Source of the DNA: CAMREV01 sp051656125
Lineage (GTDB): Bacteria > Bacillota_I > Bacilli_A > Mycoplasmatales > Mycoplasmoidaceae
Reading direction: 5' to 3'
DNA length: 64,000 nucleotides
Assembly: GCA_051656125.1 (NCBI GenBank)
Contig: JBOGBH010000012.1
Coordinates: 1 to 64,000, forward strand
Shown: piece after piece, positions 41,241-52,933 of the stretch
Layout of the letters: every line of letters starts with the position of its first letter
Position numbering within the stretch: the first letter of the stretch is position 1
Made by a program: the position numbers and the translations under genes
The notes under the pieces: generated by a model
Told to the model about the DNA's origin: nothing
Database searches by the model: none
Seen by the model: the letters and a program-made list of their open reading frames with translations, nothing else

Positions 41241-42107
41241 ATGAAAAAATATTTAGATTTAGTTAAACATGTAAAAAATAATGGCCATAAAAAAGAGGAT
41301 AGAACAAATACAGGAACTATTTCATTATTTGGTTGCCAGGAAAGATATAATTTACAAAATGAGTTTCCTATTCTAACAACAAAAAAGGTAAATTTTGATG
41401 CAATTGTTCATGAATTATTATGATTTATAAAGGGCGATACAAACATAAAATATCTTCTTGATAACAATGTCAATATTTGAAATGAATGACCATATGAAAA
41501 TTATAAAAAATCTAGTTCATTTCAAAATGAGACAATCAATGAATTTATTGAAAAAATAAAAAATGATATTGATTTTGCAAAAAAATGAGGAGAATTAGGA
41601 CCAGTTTATGGAAAACAGTGAAATGACTTTAATGGAATAAATCAATTAAAAAATGTCATTGAGCAAATTAAAAACAATCCTAATAGTAGAAGATTAATTG
41701 TTTCTTCTTGAAATCCAAATGAAGTAGAAAATATGTTATTGCCTCCATGTCATTGCTTTTTTCAATTTTATGTAAACGATAACAAACTATCATGCCAACT
41801 TTATCAAAGAAGTGCTGATTTATTTTTAGGTGTTCCTTTTAATATTTCTTCATATGCATTACTTACATACATGGTTGCACAAGTTTGTAATTTAGAACCA
41901 TATGAATTCATTCATACAATTGGAGATTGCCATATTTACAGCAATCATTTAGAAGCGATCAATGAACAACTATCTAGAGATGTAAAAAAATTACCAAGAT
42001 TAGAAATTAATAAAAATATAAAAAACATATATGATTTTAAGTTTGAAGACATAAAATTAATTAACTATGATTTTCATCCATTTATAAAAGCAAAGGTGGC
42101 AGTATAA
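41241..42107 (+). CDS. thyA: Thymidylate synthase
   Basis: ThyA, 288 residues, methylates dUMP with methylene-THF and leaves dihydrofolate. R-T-N-T-G-T (phosphate Arg), the W-G-E-L-G-P-V-Y-G-K-Q-W segment, S-S-W-N-P-N, the nucleophile L-P-P-C-H and Q-R-S-A-D-L-F-L-G-V-P-F-N are intact. Trp residues are mainly TGA. The stop overlaps the start of the DHFR-FolD gene by one base (TAATG), so dihydrofolate production and its reduction are translationally coupled. Confidence 0.97.
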
Positions 42108-43414
42108 TGATTAAAATTATTTATTGTGTAGATAAAGCAAATGGTTTTTCTTACAACGAAAAATTACCATGAAATAATAAAGATGAAATGATACACTTCA
42201 AAAAAACAACGATAAAAAATACTGTTTTAATGGGAAGAAAAACATATGAATCAATTGGACGTTTGTTGCCTAATAGACAAAATATTATTTTTTCTAGGGA
42301 TAAAAACCTAAAAATAAAAAATGCTATAGTAACAGATAGCATTGATTGAGTTGTTGAGAAAAGTATTCAAGATGATATTTATGTAATTGGCGGACAAGAA
42401 ATAATTAATTTATTCTTACCATTTGCTGACGAAATAATAGAATCCGTTTTAAAAACCGATTATAAAACAGATATGAAGTTAAAAATTAATAAGGATTATT
42501 TTAAAATAATCAAATCTATAAATAAAAAAGATTTTAAAATAAATTATTACAAAACCAAAATTTTATCTGGTTATAAAATATCAAAAAAAATAAAGCAAGA
42601 ATTAATAATAAAAAATAATTTTTTAATAAAAGAATACAATAAAAAACCAACACTTGTAATTATTAATGTTGGCAACGATTTTGCAAGTTCTGTCTATATC
42701 AATAACAAAGTAAAACTAGCAAAAGAAATAGGCATTAAAGCAAAAGTTAAAAAATTTGAAGAAGCTACCACTACTCAATTATCTAATTACATAGATAAAT
42801 GTAATAATGATAAAACAATCAATGGAATTTTAGTGCAATTACCATTGCCTAAAAATATTGATGTAAATAAAATATTGAATAAAATTAATCCACTAAAAGA
42901 TGTTGACTGTTTAAATAACCAAAATATAGGTAACTTATTTAATATTACAAGAGAAAGCATTCTACCTTGTACTCCAAATGCTGTTATCGAAATCCTAAAA
43001 AGAAGCAATATTAAAATTGAAGGGAAAAATGTTGTTATTGTCGGAAGAAGTAATATTGTCGGAAAACCATTAGGGCTATTATTTTTAAATGAAAATGCAA
43101 CTGTTACAACTTGCCACTCAAAAACTAAAAATTTAAAAAGCATAACAATAACTGCAGATATATTAATATCTGCAGTTGGTAAGGAAAAATTAATCACAAA
43201 TAAACATATAAAAAAGGGCGCAATTATAATTGATGTTGGTATCAACAGAAGCAAGGATAATAAAATTTGTGGTGATATTGATTTTTTAAATGTTTTAAAA
43301 AAATGTGATTTAATTACCCCTGTTCCAAGAGGAGTTGGACCGATGACAGTCACAATGATGCTACTAAATTTATTAAATGCTACAAATTTACAAAATAAAA
43401 AAACTACAAATTAA
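42107..43414 (+). CDS. Dihydrofolate reductase-FolD fusion protein
   Basis: One uninterrupted 435-residue frame, checked codon by codon from 42107 to past 42600. Residues 1-150 are DHFR: A-N-G-F, L-P-W-N-N-K-D-E-M, V-L-M-G-R-K-T-Y-E-S-I-G and Y-V-I-G-G-Q-E. Residues 150-435 are FolD: Y-I-N-N-K active-site region, V-Q-L-P-L-P, C-T-P, G-R-S-N-I-V-G-K-P and P-V-P-R-G-V-G-P-M-T. The usual P-V-P-G-G has Arg for the first Gly. It should carry dihydrofolate to THF and methylene-THF to methenyl/formyl-THF. The fusion closes the thymidylate cycle with ThyA and GlyA. I know of no standard bacterial fusion of this kind, but could not search. Confidence 0.92.
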
Positions 43415-43425
43415 TGTAGTTTTTT
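43397..43425 (+). terminator. Terminator of the folate operon
   Basis: AAAAAACTACA pairs with TGTAGTTTTTT around a 6-nt loop containing the stop codon, with a T tract at the end. Confidence 0.85.
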
Positions 43426-43577
43426 AAATGATTTTTATAAATAATTAAATTTATTTTTGATCGTATTGTGAAAAGACATGGATAAATAAGTAATGTAATA
43501 TAAAGAAAAGAATTTTATTATATTCATTAAAAAAATAAATAAATAAATTTGAAATAACTTTATAAAAATCAAATTAA

Positions 43578-43730
43578 AAAAGCATAACAGAATGAATATG
43601 CATAATTTTTATCATTTTCCCAATAAAGACATTTAAAAAATTAAATGAATACTTGTTTAAAGCAACAAATATAAATGATATTAAACCAAATCGGTGATTT
43701 AATGAGTTTATTATAGTATATAAAATATAA
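43578..43730 (+). pseudogene. Possible gene remnant
   Basis: Within a 316-bp gap, about 50 codons stay open only if TGA is Trp and end in TAA. They encode a protein-like stretch with F-P-I-K-T-F-K-K-L-N-E-Y-L-F and P-N-R-W-F-N-E-F. There is no start codon or ribosome-binding site. It looks like a decayed C-terminal fragment, but an open frame of this length can arise by chance in AT-rich DNA. The rest of 43426-43741 shows nothing recognisable. Confidence 0.25.
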
Positions 43731-43741
43731 AAATCAATAAT

Positions 43742-46700
43742 TTAGATTTTATTTTTATATTCGCCTCTATAGTATTCAATATTTTTAGAATTGTAGTCAT
43801 CAACTATCATTGTTTTGAATATTTGATCAGTAACTCTTCATGGATATAAGTTTCATTCTATTTCAATAATTCTTAAGACTTTATAGCCCCTATTTTCTAA
43901 AAAGTTTTGATTATCTGCTAATTCAACTCTTTTTTGTAAATCAAATCTGTTTTTCTTAGAATCTAATACAATTCCTAAAGTTACATCAGTAGAATTTTTT
44001 TGTAATAAAGCAAAATCCAAAATTTCATTACCTATTTTGAAATCATAAGATATTCTATATTTGTTTAAATTAATGATTTTCATTAGTAAATTATTAATTT
44101 CTTCGTGGAATTTTGAAGCAAATTTATGTGTTTCAGAAACCTCATCACTTCATGTTCTTTCATAAAATGAATCAACATTATCAACATAATGAATAAATTT
44201 TTTGAATGTTTCAGTACTTTCACTTGACTTAATCATTTCTGCTTTAATACTTTTTACTACTATCATTTGTTTTTTAGCTCTAGTAATAGCAACATTTAAT
44301 CTATTACCTCCACCATTTTGACTTAAAACACCAAAATGATTTTTAAATAATCCATATTGATTTTTAGCAAAACATATCGATAAGATAACTAAATCAGCTT
44401 CATTACCTTGAACATTTTCTAAGTTTTTAATTTGAATATTACCTGCATCAATTTTGTTTCTAATTTCTTCATTTAAATATAATTCAGATTGAAATATTTT
44501 TTGATCTATTAATTCTGATTGTGGAACGTTTAAAGTAACAACTAATATTTTTTCAAATTTTTTATATTCTGAACCAATAATGTTAACAATTGTGTCCGCT
44601 TCAACTTCATTAACTCTATCATTATAAATTCCGGGCACATTATAAACAACAATTGATGATTTCATTAAATCGGTGTTTACAGATGCAGTATTCAAAGATG
44701 AATTATAAAAGTTTCTATTTGAGAAATCAATTAGATTACTATTTAAACTTCGGTAATGGTTTTTTAAATGGAATTCACTTCACATACAAAGTTTAGCTTT
44801 ATCTAATAATGATTCAACATTATCATTTTCTAAATCTTCTTCTTCATCTTCTATTTCATTTCTAGAGTGAAAGAATGATGTTGGTCTTAATTGCTTTTCA
44901 TCACCAGCTACAACATTTATTTTACATCTATAAACTACAGGGAATGCTCTTTCTAAGAACATTTGACTTGCCTCATCAAATATACCATAATCAAAAGTTT
45001 CTCTTTTTAAAGGAACAATTAGTGATACCTGTGTTGGATTCATAATTCAAACAGGGAAAATTATTCTTAGTTCTTCATAATATTTTTTAATGAATTTATT
45101 AACACTTAGTTTATCTTTTCTTAAAGAGTATGTAATAATTTGCTCTCAAAGCTTTTTCTTTTCTTCACTTAAATTTTCATAAATTGTTCTAATTTTTTTT
45201 AAGTGATCTTGCAGGATAATAAGATCTGTGTTTTTAGGAACTAAATTTAAAGTATCGTAATAATTGTCGTATCTTTCTTTATAGTTAAATAAGTTTTTAT
45301 CAAATATTGAATCCAAAATATTTATTTCTAATTTTTCACTTCATAATAATAAGTTATTAAATTGTGAAAGTTCTTGAACATCAATAAAATTCATAAAAGT
45401 AATTAACTCTTCTTTTTCAAGAATAAATTTAGATAATTGAGAATCAGCTGCACATCTTCTTATTAATTCTTCTATTTGTTTATCAGAATAAGATTCTTCT
45501 TTATTTAAACTTCTACCAGGAACACCAATTTTACTTACTGAACCAGCTAATACAAAGTTTGTAGCAATTGTTGATCTCTTATCAACAAAAGAAGACATAG
45601 AAATATGAACATCTCTTAATTTATGAAAGTTATTGAGAATATTGTCAAAATGTTTAGGCAATAAAATTTTACGCAGTTCAAAAAAATCACTAATTAAACT
45701 GTGGGATTGCTCATAAACATCAATAACAAAGGCATTAAGTCTTACCTCAATTTTTCTTAGATTAGCTAGTGTAACATTTTCAGCAAGTTCTTTAATTCTA
45801 CCTTTATCAAATAGTTTTAAAATATTTAAATAATTATAAAAATTCGCTCCTGTTGAAACCCTCGCCTTATTAATTTCATTAATCATGTTTAAGTCATATT
45901 TCATGTCCTTAAAAAGTTTGTCATTCTTATTGATATTAATTTTTTGTTTATTAATTAGGTCAGAATCAATTTTTTTAGGAAATAATTCACCAATTTTATG
46001 AATTTTTTCATAAAATCTATCTTTATCATTCATGTCAAAAGCAAAAAGAACAATATCAGAAAGAGAATATAATCTCTCTTCTAATACTTCTAAAGCTGCT
46101 TTCTTTTCAGAAACTAATAATGATGATTTTTCCAATCTAATAACATTAGCAATTATATTTGCAATTGTTTCTGATTTCCCTGTTCCAGGTGGACCATGAA
46201 TTAGTGTATCTTCATTTAAAGAAGACTCAACAGCATATTTTTGGTAAATATTTAAAGGTCTACCAATTTGTGCTATAGAATTTCTTTCAATTACATTTTG
46301 AACATGCGGACCATGAGAAGTTGTTAGCGATTTAGTTTTAAAAACTAAACCAAGTTCATTTCTTTTTGAAATGATTTCAATATCACCCTTAAGTAATCCA
46401 CCTTTTGGATCAATCATTTGTAACGCAACATTTCTTTCAATAGAAAGTTTTTTATATATAACTCTTATTTGATCACTATTATGAGAAATAAAGGGCTCAA
46501 ATTCAGAATTCATTGGTTTTTGTAGATCAAGACCCTTTAAGTCAGCTTTTGTAGCTTCTGAAATAACCTTAATAAGTTCAGCATAGTTTTTACATTTTAA
46601 AAATTCTTTTTTAAAATCATACTGTTTTAATAAGAAGGCTTCTAATTTTTCATTAATTATAAATTCATTATCAACTTTTGAAACTTTAATGTTGTCATCT

Positions 46701-47233
46701 AGTACTTCGATCTTAATTGGAATTAAAAACAATGGAGCATTTACAACATCACCATTTTTAGTAGTTCCCTTTAAAAAGTATACAGACAAATATAAAGGAT
46801 AAATTGATGTATCAATTTCTGCGCTATTTGCATCTAACTGAAGCTTTTCTAATTTTTTTTGAATACCTAAGTTTTGAGAAGAAAATTTTGCAACAATTTT
46901 TTCTTTTAACCCTTCAAAATTATTAGTAAGCATTTTTTGCTCACCTTTATTTAGCTCAAAATTAATTTTTTCTAATTTTTTTTGTAAATCCTTAGCATCT
47001 TTTGATTTTGCAATATAATCATAATCTTCTAATAAAAACGAAAATTTCAATGGAGAATTTTTTTCAAACGAAATGAAGTCAAAAAAATCAATCAAATTAT
47101 TATTAGCATATCTAAAAATATCAAAAAATTTACTTCTCGAATCAGAACTTCTTATTGCAGAATCCTTCGAAGAAAAAGATATTAAATTTTTAGATTTTTT
47201 TAAAATTATTGAATGATTCTTTTTTGCTTCCAT
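43742..47233 (-). CDS. Superfamily 1 helicase with C-terminal nuclease-like domain
   Basis: A 1163-residue protein. The N-terminal 320 residues are a DUF4011-like region. Then the SF1 (UPF1/DNA2-like) motor: motif I H-G-P-P-G-T-G-K-S-E (346-355), motif II F-D-E-A-S (752-756), G-D-E-K-Q-L-R-P, and late R-L-N-V-A-I-T-R-A-K. The last 110 residues have G-N-E-I-L-D-F-A-L and G-I-V-L-D-S-K-K with N-R-G-Y-K-V-L-R-I, the pattern of a Vsr/MTES_1575-type restriction-like nuclease. Read through TGA without a true stop. AAGGACC precedes the ATG at 47233. It ends the cmk-der-gpsA operon. Helicase-nuclease fusions of this type occur in defence loci and in many mollicutes; the role is not established. Confidence 0.85.
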
Positions 47234-47261
47234 TTTTGGTCCTTATTTAAATAATTATATA

Positions 47262-48362
47262 TTAATTTTTAATACTGCTTTTATTTATTAATTCAAAAGT
47301 ATTTGTAACGATATCTTTAGGTTCTATTTCTTTACTTAAAACTAAACAAATTGATTTAAATAATGGCAAATTGTTGTTTTTAATTATTTCTTTTTTAACA
47401 ATTTGGTATAGTGTATAACCTTCTACAGTTGTTTTTCCCGTTTTAAATGGTTTATCTGTAATTCTTTTATGAAGATTTTTACCAAATGTAAAATTTCTTG
47501 ATAAATCAGAAGTACAAGTTAGAAATATGTCTCCAATTCCACAAAATTCAATAATAGTAGCTGATTTGCCACCATTATTTTTACTAATGATTGCAATTTC
47601 TTTTATTCCTTGAGTTAAGATGGCTGAAATTGTATTAATTGATTTTGTGTTTGCAAAAACCATTCCCATTCCAATTGCAAGTAAATTTTTGTATGCAGCA
47701 ATTGTTTCAGCTCCTGCTTCATCTGGACACTTAACAACTTTTAAATAAGGAACAGAGAATAAATCACAAACTTTCTTGCAAACAATATCATTCTTTGAAA
47801 CGACATTTACAATTGTTTGCTTATTATGAAAAACATCAATTGCAAATGATGGGCCAATTATTGAAGCCAGACCTTTTGATTTGTCTTTTAATATTTTTGA
47901 AATAGTGAATGATCAAGGTTTTTTATTAGCAGGATCTATCCCCTTAACTAAATTGATGAAAATAACTTTATGTCTTAATTTATTTTTAATTATCTTAAGC
48001 ATATCTTTTAAGAAAGCTGATGGTAAAGCAAAAACAACATAATCTGCATTCAACAAAGCATTGTCTATATCATTTGTAGCTCTTATAATTGTATTTATTT
48101 TAGTAGTGCCATAATATTTCTTGTTCATGCCATATTTATTGATATCTTTTATTTCCTTTTTATCAACTCCAAACATTGTAACATTATTGCCGCTTTCAGA
48201 TAAAACCTTTGCGATAGCCGTACCTCATGCCCCAGTTCCGATTATAGTTATATCATTGAATTCATTATTATTTTTTCTGCTAGTTTTTTTTACAACTTTA
48301 GCTACAGTTTTATTTTTTTTTGCTGTAGTTTCAGAACTTTTTTTCACAATTTTTGTTTCCAT
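47262..48362 (-). CDS. gpsA: Glycerol-3-phosphate dehydrogenase [NAD(P)+]
   Basis: GpsA, 366 residues, reduces DHAP to sn-glycerol-3-phosphate for lipid synthesis. The Rossmann start I-I-G-T-G-A-W-G-T-A, F-A-L-P-S-A-F, I-N-L-V-K-G-I-D, G-P-S-F-A and the Y-K-N-L-L-A-I-G-M-G catalytic Lys region are present. The first 38 residues are an extra Lys/Thr/Ser-rich tail, unusual for this enzyme. AGAGGATTAAT supports the ATG at 48362, so the tail is probably translated. It starts one base after der ends. Confidence 0.94.
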
Positions 48363-48363
48363 A

Positions 48364-49689
48364 TTAATCCTCTTTTTTTCTTATTCGAGAGTTTTTACTC
48401 TTGAAATATAGTGTTATTGGTACATTGTCAAAACCAAATGATTCTCTTAATGTGTTTTCCAGGTATCTAGCATAACTAAAATGAAGAAACTTAGGATTAT
48501 TACAGAAAAGAACAAACGTTGGTATTTGGCCTTCTACTTGTGTAACATAATTGACCTTCAATCTACCGCCTTCATTAGAAGGAGTATTATTCATCATCTG
48601 CGCTTTGAATATAACATCAGTTAATGTTGAAGCAGAAATTTGTTTCTTTAAGTTTTCTCTTATTTTTTCTATTTCCTTAAAAATAATTTTAACCCTTTTA
48701 TTCTCTTTTGCGCTAACGAAAATTATTGGAGATCAAGATAAGAATTTGAACCTTGATTTTAAAATCTTAATATAGGTGTTCATTGTGTATGTATCTTTAT
48801 CAACTAAATCCCATTTATTTACAACAATAATTGAAGGTATATTAGCAGAAAATACTAGTCCGCCAATTACTTCATCAAGTTCGTTAAACTCTTCTGAAGA
48901 ATCTAAGACAAGCAATAAAACCTTAGCCCTTTTTATTGATTGCTCAACTCTAAGAACAGAGTATTTTTCAATACTTTCTTTTACTTTACCCTTTCTTCTA
49001 ATACCAGCTGTATCAATAATTGTGTAATCTTTTTTATTAAATGAGAAAGAAGTATCAATAGCATCTCTTGTTGTTCCTGCAATATCTGAAACTATTACTC
49101 TTTCTTCATTAAGAATTGCATTTACTAATGAAGATTTTCCAACATTTGGTCTTCCAATAATCGCAATTGGAAAACTTTTACTATCATCTACTTCTTTAGA
49201 CTTATCGTTTTCAACAATTATGTCCAATAAATCACCAACACCTATTCCATGTGAAGATGAAATAAATATAGGCTCTCCAAATCCCAATTTATAAAAATCG
49301 TTTAAAAACTGAGCAGATTTGTTAGATTCTGATTTATTTACAGCCAAAAATATTTTTTTATTTTTTATTTTTTTTAGCATTTTCGCAATAAAAAAGTCAT
49401 CCTTATCAATGCCGTCTTTACTAGATACTAAAAAAATTATTTTATCTGCTTCATTAATTGCATATTCGACTTGAATTTTAATATTTTCTTTAAAATCAAA
49501 ATCAGATATTGTTAAACCACCTGTGTCTATTAATGTAAAATGTCTATTTAATCATTCAGCTTCTGAATAAATTCTATCTCTTGTAACACCAGGTGTATCA
49601 TGAACAATAGATTTATTTCTTTTTATGATTCTATTAAATAGAGTTGATTTACCTACATTTGGTTTACCAATAATTGCTATTTTTTGCAT
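48364..49689 (-). CDS. der: Ribosome biogenesis GTPase Der (EngA)
   Basis: Der, 441 residues, tandem-GTPase factor for 50S assembly. GTPase 1: G-K-P-N-V-G-K-S-T, D-T-G-G, N-K-S-E (for N-K-x-D). GTPase 2: G-R-P-N-V-G-K-S-S, D-T-A-G, N-K-W-D. The C-terminal KH-like domain ends P-I-T-L-Y-F-K-S-K-N. Glu instead of Asp in the first N-K-x-D slot is a small oddity. The start overlaps the end of cmk by 13 bp; gpsA begins one base after its stop. Confidence 0.96.
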
Positions 49690-50336
49690 TCTAAAAACTC
49701 ATTAATCTTTGTTTGAACTTCAGAAGTAACATCAATTAAGGTTTTATTTCTTGTTGATATAACAATAGCATCCTTTGCTTTTTTCAACGGATCTATTTTT
49801 CTATGTTTATCTTTTCAGTCTCTTATTGCAGTTTCTTTTATAAGGAAAAATAAATTATTTTTTTCTGATGTTTCTTCTAATTCTTTTTGTCTTCTCTTTG
49901 CCCTTTCGATAACACTTGCCTTTAGATAGAATTTTAACTCTGCGTCTTTTAAAACAACTGTACCAATATCTCTACCTTCCATAATTACACTTCTATCTTT
50001 AGCAACATCTCTTAAAATATTATTTGCATATTCTCTAACTATTGGTAATGATGAATATTTACTAGCAAGTTTTGATATTTCATTTGTAAATAAAAATTCA
50101 TTTATTCTTTTTCCATCAACAATTACTGATTCATTTTTAAAATTTATTTTATTTGACTCAAGAGTTGATTTAATTGAATCAATATCTTTTACATCTAAAC
50201 CCTTTAGAATATATGCATATGCTCTATAAAGAATTCCAGAAGAAAGAAACAAAATATTATTTTTTTTAGCTATAGCTTTAGATAAAGAACTCTTTCCAGA
50301 ACCTGATGGTCCATCAATTGCAATTTTATATATCAT
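49677..50336 (-). CDS. cmk: Cytidylate kinase
   Basis: Cmk, 219 residues, phosphorylates CMP/dCMP. The P-loop is I-D-G-P-S-G-S-G-K-S-S; the S-S-G-x-L-Y-R-A region, M-E-G-R-D-I-G-T-V-V and the R-A-K-R-R lid follow. The ATG overlaps the stop of the upstream tail-anchored protein gene by one base and its end overlaps der, giving a tightly coupled cluster. Confidence 0.96.
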
Positions 50337-50974
50337 TATATTATTCCTCCAATTAAAAATAGTATCATTCCTAATATAAATAAAACAAGAAAAAGCATTA
50401 TTGTAATAAAATAAAAATTTTTCATTTTTTGACTTCTTTTATCATTGTTATTATATGCTTTTATTTTAGGAATGAATGGTTTACCGTCTCTTAATTTTTT
50501 AGATTCTGTAACCATTTTTTCTATATGATTACTAACATCCTTCATTTCTCTTTTAAAGACTTCTTGATTTTGCTTTTTAGAGTTAATTTCATATTCAATT
50601 TTTTTTATATCTCTATAGTTAAGATCATCCTTAAGCAATGATTTAATCAAGTCATCATGAGTTATATTTGAAGGTTCGATTTTTTTAACAGGATTTTGTG
50701 ATTCTAATAAAATTTTTGATATTTCCTTTAAATCATAAAAAGAAATAATCTCTTTTAAGTTAACTAAATAATTAGATCAATTATCATCATATACAATATC
50801 AACACTAAATAAGTCTACTTCTTCAATAGCAACTAATGAGCTATCGATACTTCTTAATTTAGACTCTAATTTTAATAATTCTTTATTATCTTTGTTTACT
50901 TTAGATAAAAAAGTATATTCTCTGTCAATTTGTTTTCTATATGACTTATATCTTTTTACTCTACTTTCACTCAC
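50336..50974 (-). CDS. Tail-anchored coiled-coil membrane protein
   Basis: A 212-residue protein of charged helices with one hydrophobic helix at the very C-terminus (about 187-212), so a tail-anchored topology is likely. I start it at GTG 50974 (M-S-E-S-R-V-K-R), with AAAGG 10 nt upstream; a TTG at 50998 is also in frame. It is the first gene of the cmk-der-gpsA-helicase operon and divergent from rlmH. No family is recognised. A role at the membrane in envelope or division is possible but not shown. Confidence 0.65.
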
Positions 50975-51033
50975 AATTAAAAAAACCTTTATAATCAATA
51001 TAATTATTATAGAGTAAAAAATGATATTAAAAT

Positions 51034-51513
51034 ATGAAAATTAGATTAATAACAATAGGTAAAATTAAGGATAAAGAGTTGCAAGTCTTAATTAATTCTT
51101 ATATTGAAAAAATAAGCCATTATTGCAACATAGAAATAATTTCAATAAAAGAAGATAATTTTTTAAAAGATCCAGGTTTTGAAGAACAAAAGATAATTTT
51201 AAAAAATGAATCTGAATTAATAAAAAAATACTTAATTGATTCATATAATATTTCACTTTGCATTGAAGGCAAGCAATTTGACTCAATTGAATTTTCAAAT
51301 AAAATTAAAACTTTAGAAGAAATGAAAAATTATAAATATGTAAATTTTATAATTGGTAGTTCATATGGATTAGACAAAAAAATAAAAGAAGAGTCTAATA
51401 ATCTTTTATCTTTTTCAAAAATGACATTTAATCATCAAATGATGCAATATATTTTGTTGGAGCAAATATTCAGAGCTTTTAAAATAAATAGAAATGAAAA
51501 ATACCATAAGTAA
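51034..51513 (+). CDS. rlmH: 23S rRNA (pseudouridine1915-N3)-methyltransferase
   Basis: RlmH (YbeA), 159 residues, SPOUT-fold methyltransferase for helix 69 of 23S rRNA. It begins M-K-I-R-L-I-T-I-G-K-I-K-D, and has I-E-G-K-Q-F-D-S, the SAM knot F-I-I-G-S-S-Y-G-L, and the terminal H-Q-M-M-Q-Y-I-L-L-E-Q-I-F-R-A with Y-H-K, all canonical. There is no clear Shine-Dalgarno. It converges tail-to-tail with rnhB with no gap. Confidence 0.96.
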   Translation: MKIRLITIGKIKDKELQVLINSYIEKISHYCNIEIISIKEDNFLKDPGFEEQKIILKNESELIKKYLIDSYNISLCIEGKQFDSIEFSNKIKTLEEMKNYKYVNFIIGSSYGLDKKIKEESNNLLSFSKMTFNHQMMQYILLEQIFRAFKINRNEKYHK

Positions 51514-52116
51514 TTATTTTTTTATTGGCTTATAAGAAAATCTATGAAAGTCTTTTATTGGGCCATATTTATTTAGTGCATCTAAGTGAGTTTTGGTTCC
51601 ATATCCTTTATTATTTTCAAAAAAATAATTAGGACATTTTTTTGCCATTTTTATCATATATTTGTCTCTATATACTTTTGCTAATATAGAAGCTGATGCA
51701 ATTGAAATAGATTTTTGATCCCCTTTAATTATTGATAAATTTTCAATTTCTGAATTTATTTTTTCTGCATCTATCAAAACAAAATCTGGTTTCGTTTTAA
51801 TTTTTTTTAAACAGTCTTGCATTCCTTTTATAGATGCTTTTTTTGGATTAAGTTTATCAACTGTTTTTGGATCAATTACTTCAATGTGAAAGTCAATGCA
51901 ATCTTTTCTAATTATTTTATCAAGTTGATTTCTCTTAGTTGAGGAAAGCTTTTTAGAATCATTTATTTCGTTATTTACATAGTTTTTAGGAAGTATGCAA
52001 ATAGCAACAACAATAGGTCCGCATAAAGCACCTCTTCCAACTTCATCAATTCCCGCAATTAATTTATAGCCCTTTTTAAAATATTTATTTTCAAAATTAT
52101 TCATATTATTTTTCAT
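51514..52116 (-). CDS. rnhB: Ribonuclease HII
   Basis: RNase HII, 200 residues, removes ribonucleotides from RNA-DNA hybrids. A-G-I-D-E-V-G-R-G-A-L-C-G-P holds the D-E of the D-E-D-D site; S-K-K-L, S-I-A-S-A-S-I-L-A-K-V-x-R-D and G-Y-G-T-K-x-H follow. The longest ATG start, 52116, overlaps rbgA by 11 bp; ATG 52104 is an alternative. rbgA-rnhB adjacency is classical in Firmicutes. Confidence 0.95.
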   Translation of the reverse strand: MKNNMNNFENKYFKKGYKLIAGIDEVGRGALCGPIVVAICILPKNYVNNEINDSKKLSSTKRNQLDKIIRKDCIDFHIEVIDPKTVDKLNPKKASIKGMQDCLKKIKTKPDFVLIDAEKINSEIENLSIIKGDQKSISIASASILAKVYRDKYMIKMAKKCPNYFFENNKGYGTKTHLDALNKYGPIKDFHRFSYKPIKK

Positions 52117-52930
52117 AATTTACTTTGCAAATATTTCCAGAACAAAATTCTTTATAAAGTTTTTCAAGACTTTTTTCAACATCATATTCATTCTTATTTA
52201 AAAGCATTTTTTTATTCAAACAATATTCATTTAAAAATTCTTCAAAATTATCAACTATTTCTGTATTAAAATATTTTTTAAAATCATTTAAATAATTTTC
52301 ACAATAAAAGTTATATGCAAATTTGATAACTTCATATTTTGGGGTTATATCTCATTTTACACATTTAATTAAGGTTAAAATAAATCCAACATCAATATTC
52401 TTGATTTTTTTAAATAAAATACCAGGAGTATCCATCATTTGAATTTGATCATTTATTTTTAATCAAGTATTTTTTTTAGTAACTCCGGGTCTATCACTAG
52501 TAATTAATTGGCTTTTTTTAGCAATAAAATTAATAAAGCTAGATTTACCAACATTTGGTAAACCTAATACCATTAAATATATTTTAGGTTTTACAATTCC
52601 TTTTTTAATCATTGCATCAATTTTTGGTTTTGCAATTGTATTGATTCTATGTAAAACAGTTTTTCTAAAAGCTTCATTTTTTATAGAACCATGAATAATA
52701 TTTTTATCATCATTCAAAACATCAGATAAATCACCTTTAAGGGCAATTTTTATAACAGTTTTATTTGGAGCAATTTCATTAATTAAATCATCATTAGAAG
52801 AATTAACAACCGATCTTGAATCAACTATTTGAATAATGATATCAATTATCTTCATTTGTTCCTTAATTAATCTGGTTGCTTTTTGCATGTGACCAGGAAA
52901 TCAATTTATTGATTCTTGATTTTGTTTCAT
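52106..52930 (-). CDS. rbgA: Ribosome biogenesis GTPase RbgA (YlqF)
   Basis: RbgA, 274 residues, circularly permuted GTPase acting late in 50S assembly. N-terminal I-N-W-F-P-G-H-M-Q-K-A, then G4 (A-L-K-G-D, where N-K-x-D is expected) before G1 G-L-P-N-V-G-K-S-S and G3 D-T-P-G. The G4 segment departs from consensus and could affect nucleotide specificity. The start at 52930 is 4 bp after the second YitT gene; it overlaps rnhB at the end. Confidence 0.93.
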
Positions 52931-52933
52931 AAA

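Noticed and set aside
42787..43353. 188-codon minus-strand frame opposite folD
   Set aside because: It is a hydrophobic shadow of the conserved FolD domain on the opposite strand.
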